In this document: positions 7,298 to 16,236 of the stretch, in pieces
How the letters are laid out: every line of letters starts with the position of its first letter
How positions within the stretch are numbered: position 1 is the stretch's first letter
NCBI GenBank assembly: GCA_964628465.1
Contig: CAZVOA010000002.1
Span: 248,001-312,000 of the forward strand
Direction of reading: 5' to 3'
DNA from: JAFGPS01 sp964628465
GTDB taxonomy: Bacteria > Planctomycetota > Phycisphaerae > Sedimentisphaerales > Anaerobacaceae
Length of the DNA: 64,000 nt
Notes under the pieces: generated by a model
Told to the model about the DNA's origin: nothing
Database searches by the model: none
The model's input: the letters and a program-made list of their open reading frames with translations, nothing else
Program-made: the position numbers and the translations under genes

Positions 7298-8872
7298 ATG
7301 ATTGATGAAAAAACAACTGAACAAGTAAAAGAGACAAAAACACCTAACCGTCATGTACGTGAATTAGAGACTCTTTACAGGATAAGCCAAATTCTTGCTT
7401 CAGGTACTCAGCAGAAGCAGACTCTTGCAGAAGTACTTGATACACTTGAAAGCGAACTTGATTTAAGACAGGGAACCATAACACTTTTATCCCCAGATAA
7501 TTCTGAAATCAAAATCGAAGTAGCTCATAACATCTCTTTGGAAAAGAGCCGCAAGGTTAGTTATAAACTGGGAGAAGGAATAACAGGGAGAGTTATTGAG
7601 ACAGGTAAAGCAATTATTGTCCCAAAAGTTTCGCAGGAGCCATTATTTCTTAACAGAATCGAAAGAAGCAAAGACTCAGGAATTGAAATCAGTTTTATTT
7701 GTGTACCTATTTCGATTGGCAGAAAAATAATTGGTACCATTTCAATAGATAAAATTTATGACCAAAACAGATCATTGGATGAAGATAAGCGTGTTGTAAG
7801 TATTGTAGCAAGCATGATTGCAAACGATGTCAAGTCACGGCAGGAAGCGGTTCTGCACAGAAAAGAACTTGAAGACGAAAACCTCAGACTTCGCAGCGAA
7901 TTACAGGACAAATTCCGCCCTGAAAATATTATTGGCAACTCAGGCACGATGCGAGACGTTTATAGCCAGATACATCAGGTTGCAACAGGTGACATTACAG
8001 TGCTGATACGGGGCGAATCAGGTACTGGAAAGGAATTGGTCGCACATGCGATACATTATTCAAGCCCAAGATGCAAAGGACCTTTTATAAAAGTGAATTG
8101 TGCCGCTCTGAATGAGAATCTTCTCGAAAGTGAATTATTCGGCCACGAAAAAGGCGCTTTTACCGGTGCGATACAAAGCCGCAAAGGAAGAATGGAAGAA
8201 GCTGACGGAGGTACTCTTTTTCTCGATGAGGTCGGTGACTTTTCACCAATGACACAGGTCAAACTTTTAAGAGTTCTGCAGGAACGTCAGTTTGAGAGAG
8301 TTGGAAGTAATCGTACAATAAAAACAAATACGCGTATTATAGCAGCTACAAATCGTGACCTCGAGAAAGCTGTTATGGAAAAAGTTTTCCGGCAGGATCT
8401 TTACTATCGTATCAACGTATTCCCGATTTTTTTGCCTCCATTACGAGATCGCAAAGATGATATTTTGTTGCTTGCTGATTTCTTTGTCGAACATTATTCG
8501 AAAAAGATGACCAAAGATGTAAGGAGAATAAGCACACCGGCAATCAATATGATGGTCGCCTATCACTGGCCTGGTAATGTGCGTGAACTGGAAAATTGCA
8601 TTGAAAGAGCTGTACTTTTAAGCAACGATGGCGTAATTCACGGCCATCACCTGCCGCCGACTTTGCAGACTTCCGATGCCTCTGATACTATCGGCACAGG
8701 TTCTTTGATTGAAAGAGTAAACCTGTACGAACGTGACATTATTGTAGATGCCCTTAAACGCTGCAATGGAAGCCTCGCCGCAGCCGCAAGAGACCTGGGA
8801 ACAACCCCAAGAATAATCGGCTACAAAGTTAAAGAACTCGACATCAACTATAAACGATACAGAAGAACTTAA
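7298..8872 (+). CDS. Sigma-54-dependent activator, GAF-AAA+-Fis (NifA-like)
   Basis: This 524-residue enhancer-binding protein has an N-terminal GAF sensory domain (about 25-180), a central AAA+ domain with Walker A GESGTGKE near 238-245, the sigma-54 contact loop GAFTGA near 286-291 and Walker B GGTLFLDE near 303-310, and a C-terminal Fis-type helix-turn-helix (about 475-515, with ARDLGTTPRIIGYK). The layout is that of NifA, but no nif genes are in view and the Cys cluster linked to oxygen sensing in some NifA proteins is absent between the AAA+ and DNA-binding domains. There is no receiver domain, so it is not NtrC-type. Given the divergent amt operons with sigma-54 promoters, its inferred role is control of ammonium uptake, perhaps through GAF ligand binding or PII contact. 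AGG lies 8 bases before the ATG. Confidence 0.9.
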   Translation: MIDEKTTEQVKETKTPNRHVRELETLYRISQILASGTQQKQTLAEVLDTLESELDLRQGTITLLSPDNSEIKIEVAHNISLEKSRKVSYKLGEGITGRVIETGKAIIVPKVSQEPLFLNRIERSKDSGIEISFICVPISIGRKIIGTISIDKIYDQNRSLDEDKRVVSIVASMIANDVKSRQEAVLHRKELEDENLRLRSELQDKFRPENIIGNSGTMRDVYSQIHQVATGDITVLIRGESGTGKELVAHAIHYSSPRCKGPFIKVNCAALNENLLESELFGHEKGAFTGAIQSRKGRMEEADGGTLFLDEVGDFSPMTQVKLLRVLQERQFERVGSNRTIKTNTRIIAATNRDLEKAVMEKVFRQDLYYRINVFPIFLPPLRDRKDDILLLADFFVEHYSKKMTKDVRRISTPAINMMVAYHWPGNVRELENCIERAVLLSNDGVIHGHHLPPTLQTSDASDTIGTGSLIERVNLYERDIIVDALKRCNGSLAAAARDLGTTPRIIGYKVKELDINYKRYRRT

Positions 8873-8908
8873 GATATCAGGTTTCAAGCTCGTCTTTTAT
8901 TTGTAATT

Positions 8909-10273
8909 CTATTTGGCAGCTTTTACCGGTAAATCCTTACGGCAGGCAACTGCTCCATAATATCCAATGACAACGAAAGCAATCAGCGGCACAAGATAAG
9001 AAATATTAATACTATTTGCACTATCCGAAATATAACCCTGAATCTGTGTTAGCACCGCTCCGCCGGCAATCGCAGCGATTACTCCGGCACCGCCTAATTT
9101 TGTATCATTTCCAAGTCCGCGAACAGCGAGTCCAAATATAGTTGGGAACATTAACGACATACAGCCGGAAATACCTACGAGAGCTACACAGCCAACAAGG
9201 CCCCCGCCAAAACTTACAATACAACATAAAACAATCGCAATACCTGACAAGTATGCCAATAAACGTCCTGGGGTAATAAATTTCATCAGCCATGTGCAAA
9301 CAAATCGGGATAACACAAAAATAATAATACCAGCCAGATACCATTTGCTGCCAAGACTTTCAGCAGTAACACCTTCACCGGCATCATCGGCAACTTCCTG
9401 AAGATTCAATTCCTGCATGACATATCGTATCGTAAATGACCAGACGCCAATTTGTGCGCCAACATAGAAAAACTGCGCAACCACACCCCACATATAGTGA
9501 CGATTACGAATCAAACGACCAAGAGTACCAAAAAAGTCAATACGCTTGTCTTCTTCTGCCACTTTCGGTGTTTTGACAACCAGAATCGCTATCCATGTTA
9601 TAAGCAGTATTAATCCGACAACAACATAGGTCATCGTTACTGCGTGCAATTCCTTAGTCTGGAGAATTTCCAGAGTTTCCGCATCCATTGCGGCACGTTG
9701 TTCGGCGGTTGCTTTACCAAGGTGACTAAGAATAAAAAACTGACTGACTATTATTCCAACGATTGAACCTAACGGATTGAATGATTGCGCAAGATTCAAA
9801 CGTCGAGTCCCTGTTTCTTCCGGCCCCATCGTTACAATGTATGGATTTGCGGCAGTTTCCAAAAAAGATAAACCAGCAAAAAGCACCCATATTGCCAAAA
9901 GGAAGAAATAATAAGTTAAATGAGGGAGATATGCATAACTAAGCATTGCAGGATAAAAACTCAATGCACCAAGCACATATAGACCGAGACCTAATAAAAC
10001 TCCCGATTTATAACTAAACTTTTTAATATAAATCGCGGCCGGAAATGCTATTACTCCGTAACCTCCAAAGTAGCAGACAACCTGTATCCATGCTGTTTGA
10101 GAATCTGACATGCTCATAATTCGCTTAAACGCGGATAGTAACGTGTCAGTCATATTATTAGCTAACCCCCACCAGGCAAAGAGACTGGTAAGGAGAATGA
10201 AAGGCCAGAGTATGTTTAACGGCACTAATGAAGGTTTTTTGTTCTGGGTATCAGAGGAAGGTATATTCGCCAT
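8909..10273 (-). CDS. MFS sugar:proton symporter, FucP-like
   Basis: This 454-residue major facilitator protein has about 12 spans. The N-terminal pattern FAWWGLANNMTDTLL, the FLETAANPYIV segment in span 5 and NLAQSFNPLGSI match the FucP/GluP (fucose/glucose/galactose:H+ symporter) family. The start is taken at the ATG at 10273, which has AAGGAG 7 bases upstream; the frame is open to 10351 without a better site. The gene stands alone between the ammonium cluster and the ABC operon. Its substrate is a monosaccharide but cannot be fixed from sequence; L-fucose, glucose or galactose are possible. Confidence 0.85.
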   Translation of the reverse strand: MANIPSSDTQNKKPSLVPLNILWPFILLTSLFAWWGLANNMTDTLLSAFKRIMSMSDSQTAWIQVVCYFGGYGVIAFPAAIYIKKFSYKSGVLLGLGLYVLGALSFYPAMLSYAYLPHLTYYFFLLAIWVLFAGLSFLETAANPYIVTMGPEETGTRRLNLAQSFNPLGSIVGIIVSQFFILSHLGKATAEQRAAMDAETLEILQTKELHAVTMTYVVVGLILLITWIAILVVKTPKVAEEDKRIDFFGTLGRLIRNRHYMWGVVAQFFYVGAQIGVWSFTIRYVMQELNLQEVADDAGEGVTAESLGSKWYLAGIIIFVLSRFVCTWLMKFITPGRLLAYLSGIAIVLCCIVSFGGGLVGCVALVGISGCMSLMFPTIFGLAVRGLGNDTKLGGAGVIAAIAGGAVLTQIQGYISDSANSINISYLVPLIAFVVIGYYGAVACRKDLPVKAAK

Positions 10274-10351
10274 TTTTAACTCCTTGGTTAAAAGTCCACT
10301 CTCCATTTTTGTCATGGCTCGGTTAAGCAGACTCAGAACCGATAAATCCAT

Positions 10352-10643
10352 ACATGTATCTTATTGACTCTTTAATTCTTTAATCATGGGATTATAATAT
10401 ACTTTTGAGTAAAATATATGTCAATAATTGTCTTATACATGACTATTCTTGACCTTTTAACATATTCACTCAGATTATTATCCACTGAAAAGAAATTGCT
10501 GGTATTTTGGTAAAGATACTAATTATGCCGTTTTCAAAAGCCGCTGCCTTATTCTTTTACCAACAAATGATTCCGAAGAGCCAAAATGTGTGTTTTATTC
10601 TGTTAATGTTCCTGCGGAAGCTTATAATAAATTTTCTTCAGAC
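10352..10643. other. Intergenic region upstream of the FucP-like gene
   Basis: This 292-bp AT-rich region holds the promoter of the leftward FucP-like gene and the 3' end of the ABC operon. I see no clear terminator hairpin and no RNA gene. A start-less open frame on the plus strand (10461-10715) runs through it and into the permease gene; it is not accepted as a gene. Confidence 0.4.
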
Positions 10644-11723
10644 TTAATCGATACTATAGTTAATTTCCAGGCGTCGAGCCAGAAATCCGGCGAAGATGAA
10701 CATTACAAATGTTAAAATTACAATACAAATAACCGCGAAAAAAGGTGTAACAAGTTGAGTGGGAGAGATTAAAAATTTAATTAGAGCCGGTAAATTACTT
10801 TCTTGTGACGCAGCAACAGGACAGAGCGATTGAAGATAATAAATCACACTAATCTTCTTAAGGGCCATAGGAAGAAACGGATTAACAGCTTCCCAGAGCA
10901 GAACAACCGCCGCTGGTATTATCGGGTTGCGAAACAATAATCCTACCGTCAGAAAGATGCTTCCATAAGCCGCACATGCCATGACGGTGACACCAAGATA
11001 TGTCCAGAATTGAGACCAGCCATTAGCGGCGAAGAAATCAGCTAAAACGCTTTGGTCAAACTGGCGAAGCATAGCCCACCATTGCAAAGCCGTGCTGGAA
11101 GTAAAGATAACTACAGTTACCAACAACCCAGCGAGATACTTACCAGCCAGCAGAACTTCCCGCCGCATCGGAGTCAGTAGGTAAAAATGAAGACTTTTGT
11201 CGAGCATTTCTCCGCGAAATAAGTTGACAAAAATTCCAACACAGCCAAAAAATACAGCCAGACGCAGGAAATAAAACTGGAAACTCGTCGCGAAGACCGT
11301 TTGGCTTCTGGGAAGATTATCAATCTGGCTTTTGGAGATTCGCACAACTTTCTTATCAAAACAGTGAAATACAACATCAGTTTCACCATCGGTATAATGA
11401 AGGATTCCAAATTCATGTTCCGGACCAGGCCCTCTCCGTCCTGTCCTGAAATTCTTCCTATAAGGTTCGCCTACCTGCTCAATTACCTGTTCATACGAGG
11501 CCCCTACCTGAACAGAATTCAAGGCCTGACTGGAAACCGGATGCTCGGCGACTATTTCCGCCAATCGTTTACGCTGCCGAGGTTCATTGATAGAGTGAAT
11601 GAAAAATATTAAGACAGGCGCAAAAGCCAGAAGATATACCCACAAACTGCGACGTGACAAAAAGGTCTTTTTAATTTCCAAACGTACAATAGCCAGAATT
11701 TGCAACAACCATATACCGTTCAT
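10644..11723 (-). CDS. ABC-2 type permease with BamE/SmpA-like extracytoplasmic segment
   Basis: This 359-residue membrane protein has a first span at about residues 28-44, then a soluble segment of about 110 residues, then five or more further spans. The soluble segment contains SVQVGASYEQVIEQVGEPYRK and a later FHCFDKKVVRI stretch, a pattern like SmpA/BamE-type small lipoprotein domains (V-x-x-G-x-x-x-x-x-V-x-x-x-x-G-x-P ... gkVv.i). The rest resembles the ABC-2 permease family. Its ATG overlaps the TGA of the preceding ATPase gene by 4 bp, so the two are translationally coupled. It is the last gene of the eight-gene operon. The BamE-like reading is from pattern only. Confidence 0.75.
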   Translation of the reverse strand: MNGIWLLQILAIVRLEIKKTFLSRRSLWVYLLAFAPVLIFFIHSINEPRQRKRLAEIVAEHPVSSQALNSVQVGASYEQVIEQVGEPYRKNFRTGRRGPGPEHEFGILHYTDGETDVVFHCFDKKVVRISKSQIDNLPRSQTVFATSFQFYFLRLAVFFGCVGIFVNLFRGEMLDKSLHFYLLTPMRREVLLAGKYLAGLLVTVVIFTSSTALQWWAMLRQFDQSVLADFFAANGWSQFWTYLGVTVMACAAYGSIFLTVGLLFRNPIIPAAVVLLWEAVNPFLPMALKKISVIYYLQSLCPVAASQESNLPALIKFLISPTQLVTPFFAVICIVILTFVMFIFAGFLARRLEINYSID

Positions 11724-12673
11724 TTGGAGGCCTCCTCTTCACCTATAAGGTATTCGTAAACTGAATTGGCATCATCATCAACCGGGGCCATACTTTCGAT
11801 ATCTATTCCATCCAGAGCAAGATGATTAAGCAATTTACAGAACTTATCGATATCGCGCGTCTTAATCAGCACTGCGTCACCTTCAGGAAGAAGGCGTGCT
11901 TCCACGACACTATCATGATTAAACGCTTTTGAAGCCAGATTACCCGGCTGTCTGCATCGAACCAGCATTTGCAGCGGCCGCTCCTGTTTTATTTCGTTGC
12001 GAACGTTTTGAATCTGTCCTTCGGCAATCACATACCCGCCGCTGATAAACACAACTTCATCGGAAATCATGTCAACCTCATGCATTACATGACTTGAGAT
12101 AATCACGTGACGTCCTTCATCAGCATAACGACGAAACAACGCAATTGTATCCGCACGTACAAGAGGGTCAAGACCGTTAAGCGGTTCGTCCAGTACAATT
12201 ACTTTTGGATTATGCGCAATAGCCTGAGCCAAACGTATTCTCTGCCGCATTCCTTTGCTATAACCGGCTACTTTACGATGTGCAACATCACTGAGGCCAA
12301 CCTTTTCAATAACTGACTTAGTCATTTCTTTGCACCGGCTTGATTTATATCCGGAAAGTTTCAGGAAAGAATATATAAATTGAAACCCACTTAATCCACT
12401 GGGAAAAGCATCGAACTGTGTCGCGTATCCAAGAAAACGAAAAAGTTTTTGCGGTTCAGAAGGTGACACTCCCAATATGCTGATTTTCCCGCGTGACGGC
12501 CGGATAAGACCTGTTATAAGATTCATCAAGGTAGTTTTCCCCGCTCCGTTCGGGCCGACAAGACTTGTAATGCCCGGTTTCAACGATAGAGTGACACGAT
12601 TGATACCGAGAACTTCGCCATAGAATCGCGATACATTATCAAGAATAATCAGGTTATCGGAAGGTTCATTCAT
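11720..12673 (-). CDS. ABC transporter ATP-binding protein
   Basis: This 317-residue nucleotide-binding subunit has Walker A GPNGAGKTT, signature YSKGMRQR, Walker B VIVLDEP and the switch histidine in SSHVMHE. After the NBD (about 1-225) comes a 90-residue C-terminal domain of the DrrA/CcmA-like type often seen in ABC-2 exporters. It sits between two permease genes, overlapping both by 4 bp (ATGA), and presumably energises one or both. The transported substrate is unknown. Confidence 0.9.
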   Translation of the reverse strand: MNEPSDNLIILDNVSRFYGEVLGINRVTLSLKPGITSLVGPNGAGKTTLMNLITGLIRPSRGKISILGVSPSEPQKLFRFLGYATQFDAFPSGLSGFQFIYSFLKLSGYKSSRCKEMTKSVIEKVGLSDVAHRKVAGYSKGMRQRIRLAQAIAHNPKVIVLDEPLNGLDPLVRADTIALFRRYADEGRHVIISSHVMHEVDMISDEVVFISGGYVIAEGQIQNVRNEIKQERPLQMLVRCRQPGNLASKAFNHDSVVEARLLPEGDAVLIKTRDIDKFCKLLNHLALDGIDIESMAPVDDDANSVYEYLIGEEEASK

Positions 12674-13533
12674 TTGACCACCTCAAAAGCACGAATTCGC
12701 CTGGCGAGCATAGCAAGACATAAGGCACATACTATAAACAGAACCGAGCCTGCCTGAAACGTTGTCAAATTCGTATCCATATAACCATGCCTGAAAAGAT
12801 AAGCCCAGATTATTCGCATAACTTCAGAAAGGTCGATTACAGTACCATAGTTTGTATGCAGGATACCATTAATCGCATCGCCGAAACCAGCTCCGGCAAA
12901 GAAGATACCGAGAATCAAGGCTCCCGCCGCTATCCGCCATTTCACTAAAGCGGATAATGTCAGGGCAATTAACGAAAGAAAAACAATCCATATACTCAAT
13001 CCAATAACGGTGGCACCGACTAACCATGCGTTATTTCGCGCCCAGTCGAAGCCGGTGACTTCTGTTTTAATAATAAAGAGCAATAAGCCGGGAATCCACG
13101 TTATAAGAGATTGCAGAGAGAGCAGGACTGTCATTTTTCCAAGAATATACTGGGTACGTGAAATTGGACGACTCAGATAAAGACATAAAGCACCATTTGC
13201 CAAATCGGGAGCTATCAGATTCGGCCCAATCAATGTTGTAAGCAGCAGAGCCATCGTACCCTGGACAACACAATAAGAATAAAAGAAACTTCCATCAATC
13301 GGCGGAATAAGGCCCGGCTTTAAACTTAAAGCGGCAATAAGTATATCGTTATCTGTTATATAAATAAAAGCAGCACAGCCAATAGGATAAAACAAACACG
13401 CCGCCATGAACATTACGATGAATTTCGATTTAAATAACGGAGCATAATAGAAGCGGCTAAAAATGGCAAAACGCATCCCACTTGAGGTAAGCGAACTTTC
13501 ATATTGTCTATAAGTTTGTTTAGTTACAGCCAT
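12670..13533 (-). CDS. ABC-2 type permease
   Basis: This 287-residue membrane protein has about six hydrophobic spans and the GPNLIAPDLANGALCLYLSRPISR segment typical of ABC-2 permeases (the LxRPISR coupling-helix region). I start it at the ATG at 13533, one base past the stop of the upstream ATPase gene; an upstream TTG at 13569 would create a 35-bp overlap and is less likely. It is the partner of the ATPase genes on either side. Confidence 0.85.
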   Translation of the reverse strand: MAVTKQTYRQYESSLTSSGMRFAIFSRFYYAPLFKSKFIVMFMAACLFYPIGCAAFIYITDNDILIAALSLKPGLIPPIDGSFFYSYCVVQGTMALLLTTLIGPNLIAPDLANGALCLYLSRPISRTQYILGKMTVLLSLQSLITWIPGLLLFIIKTEVTGFDWARNNAWLVGATVIGLSIWIVFLSLIALTLSALVKWRIAAGALILGIFFAGAGFGDAINGILHTNYGTVIDLSEVMRIIWAYLFRHGYMDTNLTTFQAGSVLFIVCALCLAMLARRIRAFEVVK

Positions 13534-13534
13534 A

Positions 13535-14461
13535 TCAATTTTCCATAGCCTTGATAAAAATATCTTCAAGACTGTTACGCCGGTAGTTCATACGCCGCAA
13601 AGGAAGATCGAGCCCAGCCGCGATGCGAAAGATTTCACGCAACTCAAAACTTTCAGGCAAAACTACCTTGAGTCGTCCGGGCCGAACATTGATACACTGG
13701 CAACCCAAATCCGTCAAAGCATCGCTTAAGCAGCGTTCGTCCTTGGAAGTCTCAATATCGACAAAACGCAAATTGGCCCGGCGTTCCTCTTCGAGATTGG
13801 CCAAATGAACAATACGACCCTGCTTTAGAATCAAGACTTCCTCGCAGGTATCTTCAACATCTCGCAACAAATGAGAACACAATAGAAGATGCATATGCCC
13901 GGAATCACGAATGTCGCGAATCAATTTAATCATGCGCTGACGTGCAATTGGGTCAAGGCCGTTGGTTGGTTCATCCATAATCAACAGACGCGGACCATGT
14001 ACAATTGCCTGCGCTAATTTCACCATTTGTTTCATTCCAAGCGAATATGTACCAAGCTTGCGATAACGTGCCTCGCCAAGACCAACATAGAACAATACTT
14101 CATGCGCTCGTTCAAGAGCAGCTTCCGGCGGCAGGCCTGACAATTCAGCCATCATCCTGACAAAAGAGACCGCAGTCATATCCGCGATAAACGCATCGTT
14201 CTCCGGCATGTAACCGACCAATGCTCGAATACGACGGATATCACGGCGGATATCATTGCCCAAAACTCTGGCGGTTCCTTTCGTTACCGGACAGAAGCCA
14301 AGCAATGTCTGGATTAGAGTTGACTTACCGGCGCCATTCGGACCCAATAGACCAACAATCCGACCGGAAAGCTTTATGTTCAAGTCTTTAAGAACCTCCT
14401 GCCTTCCAAACCGCACACTCAGGCCGTCCAATTCAACTATAATTGGTTTCAAATCTGTCAT
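13535..14461 (-). CDS. ABC transporter ATP-binding protein
   Basis: This 308-residue NBD protein has Walker A GPNGAGKST, signature YSLGMKQM, Walker B LLIMDEP, the H-switch in CSHLLRD, and a C-terminal extension ending in NSLEDIFIK, the usual end of ABC-2 export ATPases (LEDIF). It is followed immediately by a permease (ATG one base after its TGA). It is preceded at 41 bp by an FG-GAP gene of the same operon. Substrate unknown. Confidence 0.9.
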   Translation of the reverse strand: MTDLKPIIVELDGLSVRFGRQEVLKDLNIKLSGRIVGLLGPNGAGKSTLIQTLLGFCPVTKGTARVLGNDIRRDIRRIRALVGYMPENDAFIADMTAVSFVRMMAELSGLPPEAALERAHEVLFYVGLGEARYRKLGTYSLGMKQMVKLAQAIVHGPRLLIMDEPTNGLDPIARQRMIKLIRDIRDSGHMHLLLCSHLLRDVEDTCEEVLILKQGRIVHLANLEEERRANLRFVDIETSKDERCLSDALTDLGCQCINVRPGRLKVVLPESFELREIFRIAAGLDLPLRRMNYRRNSLEDIFIKAMEN

Positions 14462-14502
14462 TATGTTATATACATTCGCATTATGTAAAAGGTTACATTA
14501 TC

Positions 14503-16236
14503 TTATTTATCAAATAATCTGTATAGTGAAAATTTCAAAAGTTTTTCGTTATTAGAATCGGAATATACAAATAACAATTCATTTTTTTTATCATGATTGA
14601 AATCAATTGATAAAACTCTCATATTCTTCTTGTCTTTGATTTCCGCTATATGGAAATCAGGTGACTCGCCTCCTGTAATCGCGGCAATCTGATCATTTAT
14701 AAGAGAATTTATGGTACTAATTATTCTATCCAAATCCCAGACATTATCAGTTTCGGTGAAAAGCAGCTTGCTGATTTTCGCGGCATCTTCAACTTTTCTA
14801 TCCTGTTTCGCATTGGGATTAAACCTGTCATGATTTTTTCCAAACCATATTTCTAAACCGCCGCTTTTTACATCTGACATTGCAACGTCAGAAAAACCAT
14901 CTCCGTTGAAATCACCATATATAGCAGGTCCATATTTCTGCTCGATATTAAAATCTTCAAACATATCTGGATTGTTAATCATGGAAAGTATCGAGGGCAA
15001 ACGCAGGAATATTTCGCCCTTCCATGTTGAACTTAATTCGAAGGACAAGCCGCTTAAAGATTTATACCCGATACTTTCAGTTTTAATATCCCAGTCAGAA
15101 AATAATCCCATTAAGAATTTGGATATAGTTGGTATTTGCACTTTCAGCATCAGCAAGTCAGGAAAATCATCTTCATCAATCGCCACAGGCAGCAAAAGTG
15201 TAATATCTTCCGCGATTTTTATAATTGAACTGGGATCAGTAAATTGCGGCCCCTGCTTAGTTCCATGAAAAATCCACAATTTTCTTCTGTGAAAAATTAT
15301 ATAATCCGGGATTTTATCATTATTTAAATCAGCTTCAATAAGCTGCGGCTCGCTGTTCGTGCTTAAAGTTTCACCGAATTGAATACCTTCTACTTTTGGC
15401 GTTGTATCCTGAAACAAAGATAAATCTACTGATACCGCCGGTTGTTCAGGAATGATACCATCGTCTTTTAGAAGATAATAATCATAAATCGGATTATGAC
15501 TGACGACTAAATCAAGGTATCCGTCCGCGTTAATATCTTTTAAGGTTAGATTAGGAATTGAAAAATCCTCTGAAAGTTCTCCCTGTGTTTTCTGTAAATC
15601 AGTCTCTCTTGTATGCAGCATTTTAATGGGAAATTTCCCTATTTTAGAAAATTCAGGAATTTTATTTTTATCACCAGATGACTCATTATCCGTTTGCCTC
15701 GTATTAAGCCAGATTTCACAATAATTCATAACAGGTACAATAACATCCATTTTGCCGTCCTGATTAATGTCCTGGAAAAATTTCGCGAAAACAGGCTGGT
15801 CAATTTTAAACATGAATTTCATGCGTCTGTTTATTAATATTCCTTCCTTCTCGAAACTTCCATCCTGATTTGCCGGATATGCCATAAGACCTTCAGGTGT
15901 AAGACATATCAGGTATAAATCTGTATCATTAACTTCAAATGAAGATAATGACATGAGTGATTGGTTCGCGAAAGGCAAACTCCAGCTATTTCCTATTTCC
16001 TTAAAATCACCTTTCTCCGATTTACAGGAAAATGTTTTGACTTGTCCCTGTGTACCTATGATTATAAATTCATCATATTCATCTTTATTCAAATCATTAA
16101 ATAGGAATTCCGCAACCTCGCATTCGGAATCTATGCCGGTGAGAAATTGCTCTTTAAGATTAGCATAGGTCTCCTGAGAGAATCCTAATGTGCAAAATCC
16201 CAATAGTTCAATGATAATTAACAGGAAGTGTTTCAT
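14503..16236 (-). CDS. Secreted FG-GAP/VCBS repeat protein A
   Basis: This 577-residue secreted protein has an N-terminal signal (hydrophobic run to about residue 20) and at least six Asp-rich calcium-loop repeats, for example DINQDGKMD, DINADGYLD, DLNNDKIPD, DFNGDGFSD and DFNHDKKNE. This is the integrin-like FG-GAP beta-propeller pattern. No catalytic domain is visible. It overlaps the preceding FG-GAP gene by 4 bp (ATGA). It lies between a PDZ lipoprotein and ABC genes in one operon, so an extracytoplasmic binding or scaffold part of that system is plausible. Confidence 0.8.
   Translation of the reverse strand: MKHFLLIIIELLGFCTLGFSQETYANLKEQFLTGIDSECEVAEFLFNDLNKDEYDEFIIIGTQGQVKTFSCKSEKGDFKEIGNSWSLPFANQSLMSLSSFEVNDTDLYLICLTPEGLMAYPANQDGSFEKEGILINRRMKFMFKIDQPVFAKFFQDINQDGKMDVIVPVMNYCEIWLNTRQTDNESSGDKNKIPEFSKIGKFPIKMLHTRETDLQKTQGELSEDFSIPNLTLKDINADGYLDLVVSHNPIYDYYLLKDDGIIPEQPAVSVDLSLFQDTTPKVEGIQFGETLSTNSEPQLIEADLNNDKIPDYIIFHRRKLWIFHGTKQGPQFTDPSSIIKIAEDITLLLPVAIDEDDFPDLLMLKVQIPTISKFLMGLFSDWDIKTESIGYKSLSGLSFELSSTWKGEIFLRLPSILSMINNPDMFEDFNIEQKYGPAIYGDFNGDGFSDVAMSDVKSGGLEIWFGKNHDRFNPNAKQDRKVEDAAKISKLLFTETDNVWDLDRIISTINSLINDQIAAITGGESPDFHIAEIKDKKNMRVLSIDFNHDKKNELLFVYSDSNNEKLLKFSLYRLFDK

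Noticed and set aside
7298..8872. Nitrogen fixation (nif) regulator reading of the GAF-AAA-Fis protein
   Set aside because: The domain order is NifA-like, but no nif structural genes, no TGT-N10-ACA enhancer at the amt promoters and no inter-domain cysteines were found; the local targets are ammonium operons.
10461..10715. An 84-codon plus-strand open frame with protein-like composition (segment LLPTNDSEEPKCVFYSVNVP)
   Set aside because: It has no ATG, GTG or TTG start in a suitable place, no ribosome-binding site, and its 3' part overlaps the permease gene; it could be a remnant but cannot be supported.
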